From: Sphingomonadaceae bacterium
GTDB taxonomy: Bacteria; Pseudomonadota; Alphaproteobacteria; Sphingomonadales; Sphingomonadaceae
Direction: 5' to 3'
DNA length: 64,000 nucleotides
NCBI GenBank assembly: GCA_947453945.1
Contig: CANGJB010000013.1
Coordinates: 1-64,000, forward strand
In this document: positions 1 through 8,546 of the stretch, one piece after another
Layout: each line of letters starts with the position of its first letter
Numbering within the stretch: position 1 is the stretch's first letter
Position numbers and translations under genes: made by a program
Notes under the pieces: model-generated
Database searches by the model: none
Told to the model about the DNA's origin: nothing
Seen by the model: the letters and a program-made list of their open reading frames with translations, nothing else

Positions 1-95
1 CGTGAGACTCGCGCAAAAAAGACCGATGTTCTCACCTTGTTCACGGCAAGAGGAATCTGGAAATGGCGGTTTTCTGCGGGTCTCCAGATCACACG

Positions 96-145
96 TTGCG
101 TTGACATCGTAGGGGTCGCAAGTTCAATCCTTGCTACGCCCACCA
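96..145 (+). tRNA. 3' portion of tRNA-Val(GAC); 5' half missing
   Basis: The segment holds a complete anticodon arm (stem 96-100/108-112, loop 101-107 with GAC at 103-105). It also has a perfect T arm (stem 118-122/130-134, loop TTCAATC at 123-129), the 3' acceptor strand TACGCCC, discriminator A and an encoded CCA at 143-145. The acceptor partner GGGCGTA and a matching D arm should lie about 45 bases upstream of the anticodon, but are not found in bases 1-95. The 3' half resembles alphaproteobacterial tRNA-Val(GAC). I read it as a tRNA remnant of the kind left at one end of an element integrated into a tRNA gene. It is unlikely to be functional as it stands. Confidence 0.72.
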
Positions 146-151
146 TCGCTA

Positions 152-179
152 AAAAAACCCCGCTCCGGCGGGGTTTTTT
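152..179 (+). terminator. Intrinsic terminator behind the tRNA-Val fragment
   Basis: A perfect GC-rich hairpin (CCCCGC / GCGGGG) is flanked by an A run and a T run of six. It sits seven bases after the CCA end and is the expected native tRNA terminator, so this side of the junction is probably original chromosome. Confidence 0.85.
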
Positions 180-255
180 GTTGGGCGTTGCCCCAGCCAT
201 GGCAGGCCTGCCGCCAGACCGGGTTTCACACCGGTCCGGAGGCAGATTGGCCCGC

Positions 256-1023
256 TTACTTGCCCTGCCAGTTGGGCTTGCGCTTTTCGGCAAAGGCCAG
301 CGCGCCTTCGCGCGCGTCGGACGACGTGAACACCGGGGCGATATAAGCCTCCTGCTTGTCCCACATGTCGGCCTCGGTCCACTCATGCGAATCGCGCACA
401 ATGGCCTTGGAGGCGATCAGCGCCAGCGGGCCATTGGCGGCCACGCGCGCAGCCAGCGCCTTGGCGGCGTCGAGCGAGGGGCCTTCGGTCAGTTCATTGA
501 TGAAGCCCAGCGCATAGGCGCGCGGCGCATCGATGAAATCGCCGGTCAGCGCGAGTTCCATCGCGATGCGCGGCGGGATCTGGCGCGGCAGCTTGATCAG
601 GCCGCCAGCCGCTGCCGCAAGGCCGCGCTTGGCTTCGGGAATGCCGAACTTCGCGCCCTTGTGGGCCACGATGAGATCGCACGAAAGCGCCAGTTCCATG
701 CCGCCGGCCAGCGCATAGCCATCGACTGCGGCGATGACCGGCTTCTTGGGCGTCCACTGCGAAAGCCCGCCAAAGCCGCGCCCCGGCACGCTCGGCCGCT
801 CGCCGCGCAGGAAGCCCTTGAGGTCCATGCCCGAACAGAACGTGCCGCCAGCGCCCGTCAGGATCGCGCAGCGCAAGTCGGTCTCGGCGTCCAGCCGGTC
901 CATCGCAGCGGCGATGCCTTCGGCGGCGGCCTTGGTCATCGCGTTCTTGGCTTCGGGCCGGTTGATCGTGACGATCAGGACGTTGCCGTCCACTTCAGTC
1001 AGGACTTCAGGTGCATCGCTCAC
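256..1023 (-). CDS. Enoyl-CoA hydratase/isomerase family (crotonase) protein
   Basis: A 255-residue cytoplasmic crotonase-fold protein, expected to hydrate or isomerise enoyl-CoA thioesters in beta-oxidation or a related acyl-CoA pathway. The two oxyanion-hole segments are visible (FCSGMDL near 62-68 and YALAGGMEL near 103-111). Both catalytic glutamates of the hydratase class are present, E110 in GGMEL and E130 in GIPEAKRG. The start is a GTG preceded by AAGGAGAG at good spacing; the frame is open further upstream, but that part runs antisense through icd and is not coding. It is divergent from icd. A 16-bp palindrome shared with two other promoters of this window lies 23 bp upstream of the start. 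The exact substrate cannot be assigned. Confidence 0.9.
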   Translation of the reverse strand: MSDAPEVLTEVDGNVLIVTINRPEAKNAMTKAAAEGIAAAMDRLDAETDLRCAILTGAGGTFCSGMDLKGFLRGERPSVPGRGFGGLSQWTPKKPVIAAVDGYALAGGMELALSCDLIVAHKGAKFGIPEAKRGLAAAAGGLIKLPRQIPPRIAMELALTGDFIDAPRAYALGFINELTEGPSLDAAKALAARVAANGPLALIASKAIVRDSHEWTEADMWDKQEAYIAPVFTSSDAREGALAFAEKRKPNWQGK

Positions 1024-1046
1024 GGCATCTCTCCTTTGATCGGCGC

Positions 1047-1062
1047 TTAATCGCTTGGTTAA
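1047..1062. promoter_or_regulatory. Candidate operator, 16-bp palindrome (copy 1)
   Basis: TTAATCGCTTGGTTAA consists of half sites TTAATC and GGTTAA around a 4-bp spacer. It lies 23 bp upstream of the enoyl-CoA hydratase GTG. It matches the elements at 6368-6383 (a perfect palindrome) and 60426-60441. The geometry fits a TetR- or GntR-type repressor; the regulator is unknown. Confidence 0.5.
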
Positions 1063-1215
1063 ATGTCTAGAGCGCAGGCCCCGCCGCTGTCCAGAGCCAA
1101 TGCGCGGCTGACGCGGCCCGCCCTTCCCTTTGGTGAAAGTCCCCCGCTTGCGCGCCGCCAAGCGCCTGCTAAGGAACGACGAAATTTGAACTCTCCCCGG
1201 GAAGGCACGAGAACC

Positions 1216-2439
1216 ATGGCAAAGATCAAGGTTAAGAATCCTGTCGTCGAGCTCGACGGCGACGAAATGACGCGGATCATCTGGCAGTGGATCCGCGAAC
1301 GTCTGATCCTTCCCTACCTCGATATCGATCTGAAGTACTACGATCTCTCGGTCGAGAAGCGCGACGAGACGAACGACCAGATCACCATCGATTCGGCCAA
1401 TGCGATCGCGGAATATGGCGTCGGCGTGAAGTGCGCCACGATCACGCCGGACGAGCAGCGGGTCGAGGAGTTCCACCTCAAGAAGATGTGGAAGTCGCCC
1501 AATGGCACGATCCGCAACATCCTGGGCGGCGTCGTTTTCCGCGAACCCATCGTGATCCAGAACGTGCCGCGCCTCGTGCCGGGCTGGACCGATCCCATCG
1601 TCGTCGGCCGCCACGCGTTCGGCGATCAGTACAAGGCGACCGACACGCTGATCCCGGGCCCGGGCAAGCTGCGCCTCGTGTGGGACGGCGATGATGGCCA
1701 GAAGATCGATCTCGACGTGTTCGATTTCCCGAGCGCCGGCGTCGCCATGGCGATGTACAACCTCGACGATTCGATCCGCGATTTCGCCCGCGCCTCGCTC
1801 AACTATGGCCTCAACCTCGGCTGGCCGGTCTATCTCTCCACCAAGAACACCATCCTCAAGGCCTATGACGGCCGCTTCAAGGATCTGTTCCAGGAAGTGT
1901 TCGAAACCGAAGGCTTCAAGGAAAAGTTCGCCGCAGCCGATATCGTCTACGAACACCGCCTGATCGACGACATGGTCGCCTCGGCGCTCAAGTGGTCGGG
2001 CAAGTTCGTCTGGGCCTGCAAGAACTATGATGGCGACGTGCAGTCCGACACCGTGGCGCAGGGCTTCGGCTCGCTCGGCCTGATGACTTCGGTCCTCATG
2101 TCGCCCGATGGCAAGACGATCGAAGCCGAAGCCGCGCACGGCACCGTCACGCGCCACTACCGCCAGCACCAGCAGGGCAAGGCCACCTCGACCAACCCGA
2201 TCGCCTCGATCTTCGCGTGGACGCGCGGCCTGATCTATCGCGGCAAGTTCGACGAGACCCCCGAAGTGGTGAAGTTCGCCGAAACGCTCGAGCGCGTGTG
2301 CATCGAGACGGTGGAAAGCGGCAAGATGACCAAGGATCTCGCCATCCTCATCGGCCCCAGCCAGCCGTGGATGACCACCGAGAAGTTCTTCGAAGCCATC
2401 GTCGAAAACCTCGAGGTGGCCATGGCCGCACAGGGCTGA
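1216..2439 (+). CDS. icd: NADP-dependent isocitrate dehydrogenase
   Basis: A 407-residue dimeric-type (eukaryote-like, roughly 405 aa) NADP-isocitrate dehydrogenase that converts isocitrate to 2-oxoglutarate in the TCA cycle. The N-terminus has the typical [13 protein letters not shown] motif (8-20). The substrate loop SPNGTIRN is at 94-101, and arginines R109 and R132 ([13 protein letters not shown] region) are in place. The metal-binding region [16 protein letters not shown] and the NADP-binding motif [11 protein letters not shown] follow. The ATG at 1216 gives the family length and N-terminus; the longer upstream extension has no homology. The gene is monocistronic, with a strong terminator at 2461. 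Confidence 0.96.
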   Translation: MAKIKVKNPVVELDGDEMTRIIWQWIRERLILPYLDIDLKYYDLSVEKRDETNDQITIDSANAIAEYGVGVKCATITPDEQRVEEFHLKKMWKSPNGTIRNILGGVVFREPIVIQNVPRLVPGWTDPIVVGRHAFGDQYKATDTLIPGPGKLRLVWDGDDGQKIDLDVFDFPSAGVAMAMYNLDDSIRDFARASLNYGLNLGWPVYLSTKNTILKAYDGRFKDLFQEVFETEGFKEKFAAADIVYEHRLIDDMVASALKWSGKFVWACKNYDGDVQSDTVAQGFGSLGLMTSVLMSPDGKTIEAEAAHGTVTRHYRQHQQGKATSTNPIASIFAWTRGLIYRGKFDETPEVVKFAETLERVCIETVESGKMTKDLAILIGPSQPWMTTEKFFEAIVENLEVAMAAQG

Positions 2440-2460
2440 GCGGCCTCGCAACCGGTTGAA

Positions 2461-2490
2461 AAGGGGCGGGACGATCTCCCGCCCCTTTTT
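2461..2490 (+). terminator. Intrinsic terminator of icd
   Basis: A perfect 11-bp stem (AAGGGGCGGGA / TCCCGCCCCTT) with a 5-base loop and a T run starts 21 bases after the icd stop codon. Confidence 0.9.
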
Positions 2491-2534
2491 GCTGGGCATC
2501 CCCGCCCCCCTCTCGTCATCCCCCTACCCACCTT

Positions 2535-2562
2535 CGTCATCCCCGCGAAGGCGGGGATCCAG
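2535..2562. repeat. REP-like palindromic repeat, CGTCATCCCCGC family
   Basis: The core is an inverted repeat CCCCGC-GAAG-GCGGGG within the common dispersed element CGTCATCCCCGCGAAGGCGG. It lies in the otherwise featureless gap between icd and the DUF1963 gene. Related sequences are widespread in proteobacterial intergenic regions. Confidence 0.6.
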
Positions 2563-2673
2563 AGCGCCCAAACACAACGCCAGATCGCAAAGCCCCTCCC
2601 CCTTCAGCCCATATCAACCATTTCTTGCAGGTTTTGGCGTATTGCCGCAACGTAACACCAGAAAGGTGAACGT

Positions 2674-4257
2674 GTGTCGGCTCTTGTCGCCATCATTGCG
2701 GTCTTCATCATCAGCACGCTGGGGGTTCTCGCGGGGCTGGTCTACTTCTTGCGCCAGCGCATGCGGCAAGCGCCAAAGCCCCGCCGCGCCAAGCCTGTGC
2801 GCCGCAAAAAGGGCGCGAACGATACCGCCGAGCCCGAACCAGAGCCAGAGCCCCTCCCGCTCAAGCAAGGCCGCAGCCGCCTGATCTCCGCTTCCTCGCT
2901 GGCCGAGGCTGAAGCCGCCAACACTGCCCCAGCCCCCGCGCTGATCCAGCCCGCCACGCCTGAGCCAGAGCCGGAACCCGCCCCCCGTGCGCCTCAGCCA
3001 GAACGCTTCTCTCCCCTCGCCGCTGCCGCGCGTCAGGCCGTGGTTTTCCGCCAGTATTTCCCCCCGCAGCTCGGCGCAGAAAGCCGCAGCTTCTTTGGCG
3101 GCACGCCCTTTGTGCCCGGCACGCTCGAATGGCCGCGCGCGTCCGAAACCGGCAAGCCGCTGCATTTCATCCTTCAGGTCGATCTCGCCGCCGTGCCGGC
3201 AGAAGCGCGGCTGGGCCTTCTTCCCGAAAGCGGCGTGCTCGCCGTGTTCCTCGATCTGCAATGGGGCGCGGGCGATGCGTTCCGCGTGGTCTGGCAGCAG
3301 GGCTACGAAGGCATGCCCTGGCGCGAGCTCGCCGCACCGGTCGATCTGACCGCCGCCTATGGCGATGAAGCGGCCTATATCTGGCCCTGGGCGCTCACCC
3401 CAGAACACGGCACCCCGCTCCTCCCGCGCTGGCCGTTCGAGCCGGTGCGCATCGACGTTCCCGAATTGCCGGAGGACTTCGAGGAAGAAACCGGCTCGCC
3501 CCCCTCATGGAGCGGCAACGACGAAATCGCGCAGGCCCTGCTGGCGGCGCAAGGGCCTCAGGCCGAGAACTTCCCCGAACCGCTCTCCCCGCAAGATTTC
3601 CTGAGCGCAGATGGCGAAACCCTCACCCAGCCATGGCCGGGCTTCCCGCAGGATTGGCTAGCGATCCAGACCACATCCGCCGCGCTGGTCCGCGCCGCAG
3701 ACCGCGCGGCTCGCAGCCCCCGTGCCTCGCTCTATCCCGATCTCGACGAAGCGGGCCGCGCCGCGCAGATCGCCAAAGTGCGCGAAGAGGCGCAGGCCTG
3801 GTTCGATCACGCGCTGGGCAACCCCGCGCTGGCTCCCATCGCCCCGCCCGTGCGCACCGCGTTCTGGGATTGGTTCGCCGGCCACAAGCCCCTCGCCCAG
3901 CTCGTCGCGCCCGATGCCGCCCAAGCCGCCATCGAAACCACGCTCCACGCCTCGCCGCAGGAGGCCGCGCACTTCCCGCCCGAAATCACCGCCCGCGTCG
4001 CCCATCGCCACGCCCTCGCGCACATCTATGCGGGCCGCATCCACGCCCCGACGCCCGACCGCATGCTCGCCCCCTTCAGCGACGTGCAAGGCGAAGAGCA
4101 AGACATCGCGCGCACGCACCTGCTGCTGCTCGAACTTTCGTCCAACGAGGGCATCGGCCACCGCTTCGGTGAAGGCGTCTACCAGTTCTGGATCACCCCG
4201 GAGGACCTCGCCGACCGGCGATTTGAGGCGGTGGTGCGGACGCGGGCGGCGTATTAG
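2674..4257 (+). CDS. Membrane-anchored DUF1963 (YwqG-like) protein
   Basis: A 527-residue protein with one N-terminal transmembrane segment (about 3-27), followed by a basic stretch and a long Glu/Pro-rich linker (EPEPEPEPLP and PEPEPEPAPRAP, about 50-110). A DUF1963/YwqG domain begins near 125: SFFGGTPFVPGTLEWP, then PLHFILQVDLAAVP. It closes with the typical FGEGVYQFWITPEDL end. The molecular role of the family is unknown. The GTG start at 2674 is preceded by AAAGGTGAA. The topology suggests a cytoplasmic domain tethered to the inner membrane by a flexible spacer. The 3' end overlaps the stop of the convergent phosphatase gene by three bases. Confidence 0.82.
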   Translation: MSALVAIIAVFIISTLGVLAGLVYFLRQRMRQAPKPRRAKPVRRKKGANDTAEPEPEPEPLPLKQGRSRLISASSLAEAEAANTAPAPALIQPATPEPEPEPAPRAPQPERFSPLAAAARQAVVFRQYFPPQLGAESRSFFGGTPFVPGTLEWPRASETGKPLHFILQVDLAAVPAEARLGLLPESGVLAVFLDLQWGAGDAFRVVWQQGYEGMPWRELAAPVDLTAAYGDEAAYIWPWALTPEHGTPLLPRWPFEPVRIDVPELPEDFEEETGSPPSWSGNDEIAQALLAAQGPQAENFPEPLSPQDFLSADGETLTQPWPGFPQDWLAIQTTSAALVRAADRAARSPRASLYPDLDEAGRAAQIAKVREEAQAWFDHALGNPALAPIAPPVRTAFWDWFAGHKPLAQLVAPDAAQAAIETTLHASPQEAAHFPPEITARVAHRHALAHIYAGRIHAPTPDRMLAPFSDVQGEEQDIARTHLLLLELSSNEGIGHRFGEGVYQFWITPEDLADRRFEAVVRTRAAY

Positions 4258-5036
4258 GCGATCAGCCGCTCTTCCATCCGCGACACCAGCCCCGCATCCG
4301 CGCCCAGCACCGCCTCGGCATAAGCCTCGAGGGTCCCATGCTCGCGTTCCATCGAGGCGAAGGCGCTTTCGAGGAACTCCGGCTGCACCGACATGACCAT
4401 CCTTAGCGCGTTATCGTCCATCTTGGGGCCGAAGCTCGCGCGCACGCTCACCGCCGCTGCCGCGATCCGCGCTTCGGAATTGCCCGCCGTGTTGGTCAGG
4501 AGGTAGTCCGCCATCACATCGTCGGCATGCACGCCCAGCAGCCGGTGAACCACCGCTGCGCCCACGCCGGTGCGGTCCTTGCCCGCAAAGCAGTGCAGCA
4601 GGCTCGGCTGCGCGTCGTCGGCCAGCGTTTGCAGATAGAGCCGGAACGTGCCGACCAGCACCGGGCGGAACGGCAGCCGGGCATAGAGCTTGACCATCGA
4701 ATCGCGCGCTTCGTCCGCCGTGCGGATGCCCTCGGCCGCCTCGTCGTGCGCCGATCTGCCGTGTTCGCTTGCCGTCTCGCCGGGGTGGAACACCACCTGT
4801 CCTGCAAACTGCTCATGGCGCAGGCAGGGGTAGGACATGCGCTCGCTATCGCCGCGCAAGTCGATCACCTTGGCAATGCCCAGTCCGTGCACGGCCTCAA
4901 GGTCATCGGCCGTCGCGCCGAAATGATGGCCCGAACGCCACAGCCGGCCAGCACGCAGCGTGCCCCCGCGCGCCTGATAGCCGCCATAGTCGCGAAAATT
5001 GTGAATGCCGCTCAGCGGCAGAACCCGGTTTTCCAT
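4254..5036 (-). CDS. Tyrosine-protein phosphatase (Y_phosphatase3 type)
   Basis: A 260-residue cysteine phosphatase. The family N-terminal motif SGIHNFRDYGGY (9-20) is followed by the P-loop HCFAGKDRTG, with nucleophile C149 and R155 in the C-x5-R arrangement. Proteins of this family hydrolyse phosphotyrosine and sometimes phosphoinositides; the substrate here is unknown. The ATG at 5036 is chosen because the conserved domain starts nine residues in and AAGGCG precedes it. A further 26 codons upstream would overlap the neighbouring gene. It sits 41 bp behind the M20D amidohydrolase gene on the same strand, so the two are probably co-transcribed. Confidence 0.88.
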   Translation of the reverse strand: MENRVLPLSGIHNFRDYGGYQARGGTLRAGRLWRSGHHFGATADDLEAVHGLGIAKVIDLRGDSERMSYPCLRHEQFAGQVVFHPGETASEHGRSAHDEAAEGIRTADEARDSMVKLYARLPFRPVLVGTFRLYLQTLADDAQPSLLHCFAGKDRTGVGAAVVHRLLGVHADDVMADYLLTNTAGNSEARIAAAAVSVRASFGPKMDDNALRMVMSVQPEFLESAFASMEREHGTLEAYAEAVLGADAGLVSRMEERLIA

Positions 5037-5077
5037 GGATGGCGCCTTTGTCAGATCAGCCGCGCCAATGCCACTGC

Positions 5078-6277
5078 CTACTCGAACCCTTTTGCCAGAA
5101 ACCGCTCTGCACACCCCGCCAGCACCGCCGCGCCCAGCGGCATCACGCTTTCATCGAGCATCATGCGCGTCGAATGAATGCTGCAACAGCTCTTCCAGTC
5201 CGCCCCCTCATGCGCCACGCCAAGGAAAAACATCGCGCCCGGCGTCTGTTCCAGCACATAGGCAAAGTCCTCCGCGCCCATGATCGGGTGCGAAAGGCGC
5301 AGGAACTTGCCCTCGCCAGCCAGCTCCTCAGCCACTGCCGCGCCAAGGTCCACAGCGCGCGCATCGCATACGGTGACGGGAAAGCCCGGCACGATCACGG
5401 TCGTCGCCGTCAGCCCGTGCGCCGCCGCAATATGCTCGGCCAGCCGCGTCAGTTCCTCGCGCAGCCGCTCGCGGTTGGCGGCGGAAAGCGTGCGCAAAGT
5501 GCCCAGCAGATGCGCGCTGTCCGGGATCACGTTGTAGGCCGTCCCCGCCTCGATCTTGGAAACCGTCGCCACCACCGGATCGGCTACCGAAAAGCGCCGC
5601 GTCACCATTGCCTGAATTGCACTCACAATCTCGCAGGCCACCGGCACCGGATCCAATGTATCGTGCGGCATCGAGGCATGCCCGCCATCGCCCTTGATCG
5701 TGATCTCGAACCGGTCCGCCGAAGCCAGCAGCGGCCCCGCCTTGCCCGCTACGATCCCATGCGGGCTGTTGGGCATGATGTGCAGCGCAAAGGCCGCGTC
5801 CGCGCGCGGTTCCAGCAGCCCGTCGTCGATCATGAACCGCGCGCCGTGGTGCCCTTCCTCACCCGGCTGGAACATGAACTGCACTTCGCCCGCAAGGCTG
5901 CCAGCCCGCGCGCACAGCAATTCCGCCGCCCCCGCCAGCATCGCGGTGTGCGCGTCATGCCCGCAAGCATGCATCCGCCCCGCAAACTGCGAGGCAAATT
6001 CCAGCCCCGTCTCCTCGGGCATTTCCAGCGCGTCCATGTCCCCGCGCAGCAGCACCCGCCTGCCCTCACCGGCCCCGCCCTGCAAGGTCGCAACCAGCCC
6101 CGTCGTCGAAGGCCCCTCGCGCCACGTCAGCGGCAGATGCGCCAGCGCGCTGCGCACCTTGCTCGCGGTCAGCGGCGTATGCAGCCCCAGCTCCGGCTCG
6201 GCATGGATCGCGCGCCTCAGCGCGGTGATCTGCGGCTCAAGGCTCCGGGCCTGCTCCAGCAGTTCGGCGTGCAGCAT
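5078..6277 (-). CDS. M20D amidohydrolase (hippurate hydrolase / N-acyl amino acid amidohydrolase type)
   Basis: A 399-residue cytoplasmic metallo-amidohydrolase. Metal ligands and catalytic residues are recognisable: RMHACGHDAHT (C105, H107), GEEG (E140/E141), the histidine in HIMPNSPHG, and a C-terminal histidine in SIHSTRMMLDE, where the family usually has HS(P)xF. The dimerisation lid domain (GGHASMP, YNVIPD) is present. The enzyme should release amino acids from N-acyl or N-benzoyl conjugates. The ATG is preceded by AGGAG. It heads a two-gene unit with the phosphatase and is divergent from the thiolase gene. Confidence 0.9.
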   Translation of the reverse strand: MLHAELLEQARSLEPQITALRRAIHAEPELGLHTPLTASKVRSALAHLPLTWREGPSTTGLVATLQGGAGEGRRVLLRGDMDALEMPEETGLEFASQFAGRMHACGHDAHTAMLAGAAELLCARAGSLAGEVQFMFQPGEEGHHGARFMIDDGLLEPRADAAFALHIMPNSPHGIVAGKAGPLLASADRFEITIKGDGGHASMPHDTLDPVPVACEIVSAIQAMVTRRFSVADPVVATVSKIEAGTAYNVIPDSAHLLGTLRTLSAANRERLREELTRLAEHIAAAHGLTATTVIVPGFPVTVCDARAVDLGAAVAEELAGEGKFLRLSHPIMGAEDFAYVLEQTPGAMFFLGVAHEGADWKSCCSIHSTRMMLDESVMPLGAAVLAGCAERFLAKGFE

Positions 6278-6367
6278 GGTGGGCTCCTATCGGTGATTAC
6301 GCGCATACCATAAGCCGCGCCCCGCACCCCTGTCGAGGTTCCCCCTTGCACAGGCGCGCGCAGGCGT

Positions 6368-6383
6368 TTAATCGCTCGATTAA
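6368..6383. promoter_or_regulatory. Candidate operator, 16-bp perfect palindrome (copy 2)
   Basis: TTAATCGCTCGATTAA is a perfect TTAATC-N4-GATTAA palindrome ending 19 bp before the thiolase ATG. It is the best-formed of the three related elements and lies in the divergent region between the thiolase and M20D genes. Confidence 0.6.
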
Positions 6384-6402
6384 CGCATTTGGGAGAGAGT
6401 CC

Positions 6403-7653
6403 ATGGCCGAAGCCTATATCATCGATGCCGTCCGCACCCCGCGCGGGGTGGGCAAACCGGGCAAGGGCGCGCTGTCGCACCTGCACCCGCAGCACCTCGC
6501 CGCCACGGTCATGAAGGCCATCGCAGAGCGCAACCATCTCGAAACCGGCACGGTTGACGACATCATCTGGTCCACCTCCAGCCAAGTCGACAAGCAGGGC
6601 GGCGATCTGGGCCGCATGGCCGCGCTTGCCGCAGGCTTTGATATCAGCGCCAGCGGCACCACGCTTGATCGGTTCTGCGGCGGCGGCATCACTGCTGTGA
6701 ACCTCGCGGCGGCCACGGTCATGTCGGGCATGGAAGATTGCGTCATCGCGGGCGGCACCGAAATGATGAGCTTCACGGCGGCCCATGCGGCGGCCAACGC
6801 CAATGCCGGATTCCCCCCGCGCCTCATGGGCTCGGGCAACCAGGCGCTCGATGCGCTGCACCCGCAGTCGCACCAGGGCATCTGCGGCGATGCCATCGCC
6901 ACGATCGAGGGCATCAGCCGTGAGGCGCTCGATGCGCTCGCGCTCGTCAGCCAGCAGCGCGCCGACATGGCGATCAAGGAAGGCCGCTTCAACAAGTCGG
7001 TCGTCCCCGTGCTCAACGAAGACGGCACCGTCGCCTTGGACCGCGAGGAATTCCCTCGCCCCGAAACCACTGCAGAGGGCCTTGCCAGCCTCAAGCCCGC
7101 GTTCGCCGGGATGATGGACTTCGATCTCGGCGGCGGGATGACCTTCCGCAAGCAGATCAACCGCCGCTACCCGGATGTGGACATCAAGCCCGTCCACCAC
7201 GCGGGCAATTCCTCGGGCGTCGTGGATGGCGCCGCCGCCCTCCTCATCACCTCGCCCGCCTATGCCGAAAAGCACGGCCTCAAGCCCCGCGCGCGCATCG
7301 TCGCCTATGCCAACCAGGGCGATGACCCAACCCTGATGCTCAACGCGCCGGTCCCTGCGGCCAAGAAGGTCCTCGCCAAGGCGGGCCTCACCAAGGAAGA
7401 CATCGACGTCTGGGAAATCAACGAGGCTTTCGCCGTCGTCGCTGAAAAGTTCATCCGCGATCTGGAGCTTGACCGCGCCAAGGTGAACATCAACGGCGGC
7501 GCGATGGCGCTGGGCCACCCCATCGGCGCCACCGGCTCGATCCTCATCGGCACCGCGCTCGATGAGCTGGAGCGCTCGGGCGGCCGCTACGGCCTCGTCA
7601 CGATGTGCGCCGCCGGCGGCATGGCGCCTGCGATCATCATCGAACGCCTCTGA
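6403..7653 (+). CDS. Acetyl-CoA C-acyltransferase (thiolase)
   Basis: A 416-residue thiolase that condenses or cleaves acyl-CoA. The nucleophilic cysteine is C92 in RFCGGGITAVN. The NEAF motif, H372 in GHPIGATG and the second catalytic cysteine C402 in TMCAAGG are all present. The ATG at 6403 follows GGGAGAGAG and begins with the family's MAEAYIIDAVRTP-type end. A perfect TTAATC palindrome overlaps the likely promoter. Degradative (FadA-like) and biosynthetic (PhaA-like) roles cannot be separated from sequence alone. The operator shared with an enoyl-CoA hydratase favours acyl-CoA breakdown. Confidence 0.93.
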   Translation: MAEAYIIDAVRTPRGVGKPGKGALSHLHPQHLAATVMKAIAERNHLETGTVDDIIWSTSSQVDKQGGDLGRMAALAAGFDISASGTTLDRFCGGGITAVNLAAATVMSGMEDCVIAGGTEMMSFTAAHAAANANAGFPPRLMGSGNQALDALHPQSHQGICGDAIATIEGISREALDALALVSQQRADMAIKEGRFNKSVVPVLNEDGTVALDREEFPRPETTAEGLASLKPAFAGMMDFDLGGGMTFRKQINRRYPDVDIKPVHHAGNSSGVVDGAAALLITSPAYAEKHGLKPRARIVAYANQGDDPTLMLNAPVPAAKKVLAKAGLTKEDIDVWEINEAFAVVAEKFIRDLELDRAKVNINGGAMALGHPIGATGSILIGTALDELERSGGRYGLVTMCAAGGMAPAIIIERL

Positions 7654-7675
7654 TCCGCAGCAGACTGTTGCAGCA

Positions 7676-7709
7676 AAGACCCGGACGGTGCCATCACCGC
7701 CCGGGTCTT
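7676..7709 (+). terminator. Hairpin terminator between thiolase and dienelactone hydrolase genes
   Basis: A 15-bp stem with one mismatch (AAGACCCGGACGGTG / CACCGCCCGGGTCTT) and the 4-base loop CCAT starts 22 bases after the thiolase stop. The T tract is short, so termination may be partial and the downstream hydrolase could still be reached by read-through. Confidence 0.65.
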
Positions 7710-7729
7710 CTTGCGTGAGGGGGAATTGC

Positions 7730-8521
7730 ATGAACGATCCACAGGTCTTCGCAGGCTACGAAGCCTTCGATTTCACCGACGGTCCGTGGACCCGCCGCGT
7801 CTGGCGCAAGGGCAGCGGCCCCGCAGTCATCGTCATGCACGAAATGCCAAACCTCCACCCCCAGGTTCTGCGCTTCGCTGATCGCGTCGCCGCACAGGGC
7901 ATGACAGTCTATTGCCCCAGCCTGTTCGGCGAAGACGGGCGCAAGCCCTCGAAGGCCTACACCATGGGCCAGATGCTCTGGGCGATCTGCGTGCGCCGCG
8001 AATTCAACGTCTGGGCCAATGGCAAATCGAGCCCCATCGTCGACTGGCTGCGCGCGCTCGCCCGCAAGGCCCACGCCGATTGCGGCGGGCGCGGGGTCGG
8101 TGCGGTCGGCATGTGCTTCACCGGCGGCTTTGCGCTCGCCATGATGACCGAACCTGCTGTTGTCGCCCCCGTCCTTTCGCAGCCCTCGCTCCCGCTGGGC
8201 AAGAAGGGCGCCGCGCGCATCGACGCGAGCGAGGCGGAAATCGCCTGCGCCAAGCGCCGCTTCGAGGAGGAAGACTTGCACCTGATGGCGCTGCGCTTCC
8301 CGAGCGACGGCTTCGTCCCCGACGAGCGCTTCGCGATGCTCAAGGACACTTTCGGCGACCGCTGCATCACCGTCGAACTCCCCGATGCCGATGCCAATCC
8401 CGGTGCCCCCATCGCCCCGCATTCGGTGCTGACATGGCACCTCATCGACGAACCTGGCAGCGCCACCAAGCAGGTCGAGCAGGACGTCATCGCCTTCTTC
8501 AAGCAGCGCACCGCAGCCTGA
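7730..8521 (+). CDS. Dienelactone hydrolase family protein
   Basis: A 263-residue alpha/beta hydrolase of the dienelactone hydrolase family, whose characterised members open dienelactones in chlorocatechol breakdown. Elements seen: VIVMHE (34-38), the nucleophile elbow GMCFTGG with C129, the acid region SDGFVPDERF, and the histidine region APHSVLTWHL. The Cys-Asp-His triad is therefore plausible. The ATG follows GAGGGGGA. It lies behind a strong hairpin after the thiolase gene and no aromatic-degradation neighbours are visible, so the physiological substrate is open. Confidence 0.88.
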   Translation: MNDPQVFAGYEAFDFTDGPWTRRVWRKGSGPAVIVMHEMPNLHPQVLRFADRVAAQGMTVYCPSLFGEDGRKPSKAYTMGQMLWAICVRREFNVWANGKSSPIVDWLRALARKAHADCGGRGVGAVGMCFTGGFALAMMTEPAVVAPVLSQPSLPLGKKGAARIDASEAEIACAKRRFEEEDLHLMALRFPSDGFVPDERFAMLKDTFGDRCITVELPDADANPGAPIAPHSVLTWHLIDEPGSATKQVEQDVIAFFKQRTAA

Positions 8522-8546
8522 TAGCCTCCGCTTGGCGCGTCAGCCT

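Noticed and set aside
1..112. Group I intron or unusual D arm in the tRNA-Val gene
   Set aside because: The 5' strand of the anticodon stem is intact next to its partner, so an anticodon-loop intron does not fit, and no pairing gives a normal D arm or the GGGCGTA strand. The integration scar explains more, though the left edge prevents a final decision.
37..1050. A 337-codon open frame on the plus strand opposite the enoyl-CoA hydratase gene
   Set aside because: It runs antisense to a clear crotonase gene, has no recognisable domain, is rich in R/G/A as mirrored GC-rich codons are, and begins inside the tRNA remnant region.
1024..2499. Continuation of the enoyl-CoA hydratase frame for about 490 codons upstream
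   Set aside because: It is antisense to icd, with no homology; the GTG at 1023 has a strong Shine-Dalgarno and the correct family N-terminus.
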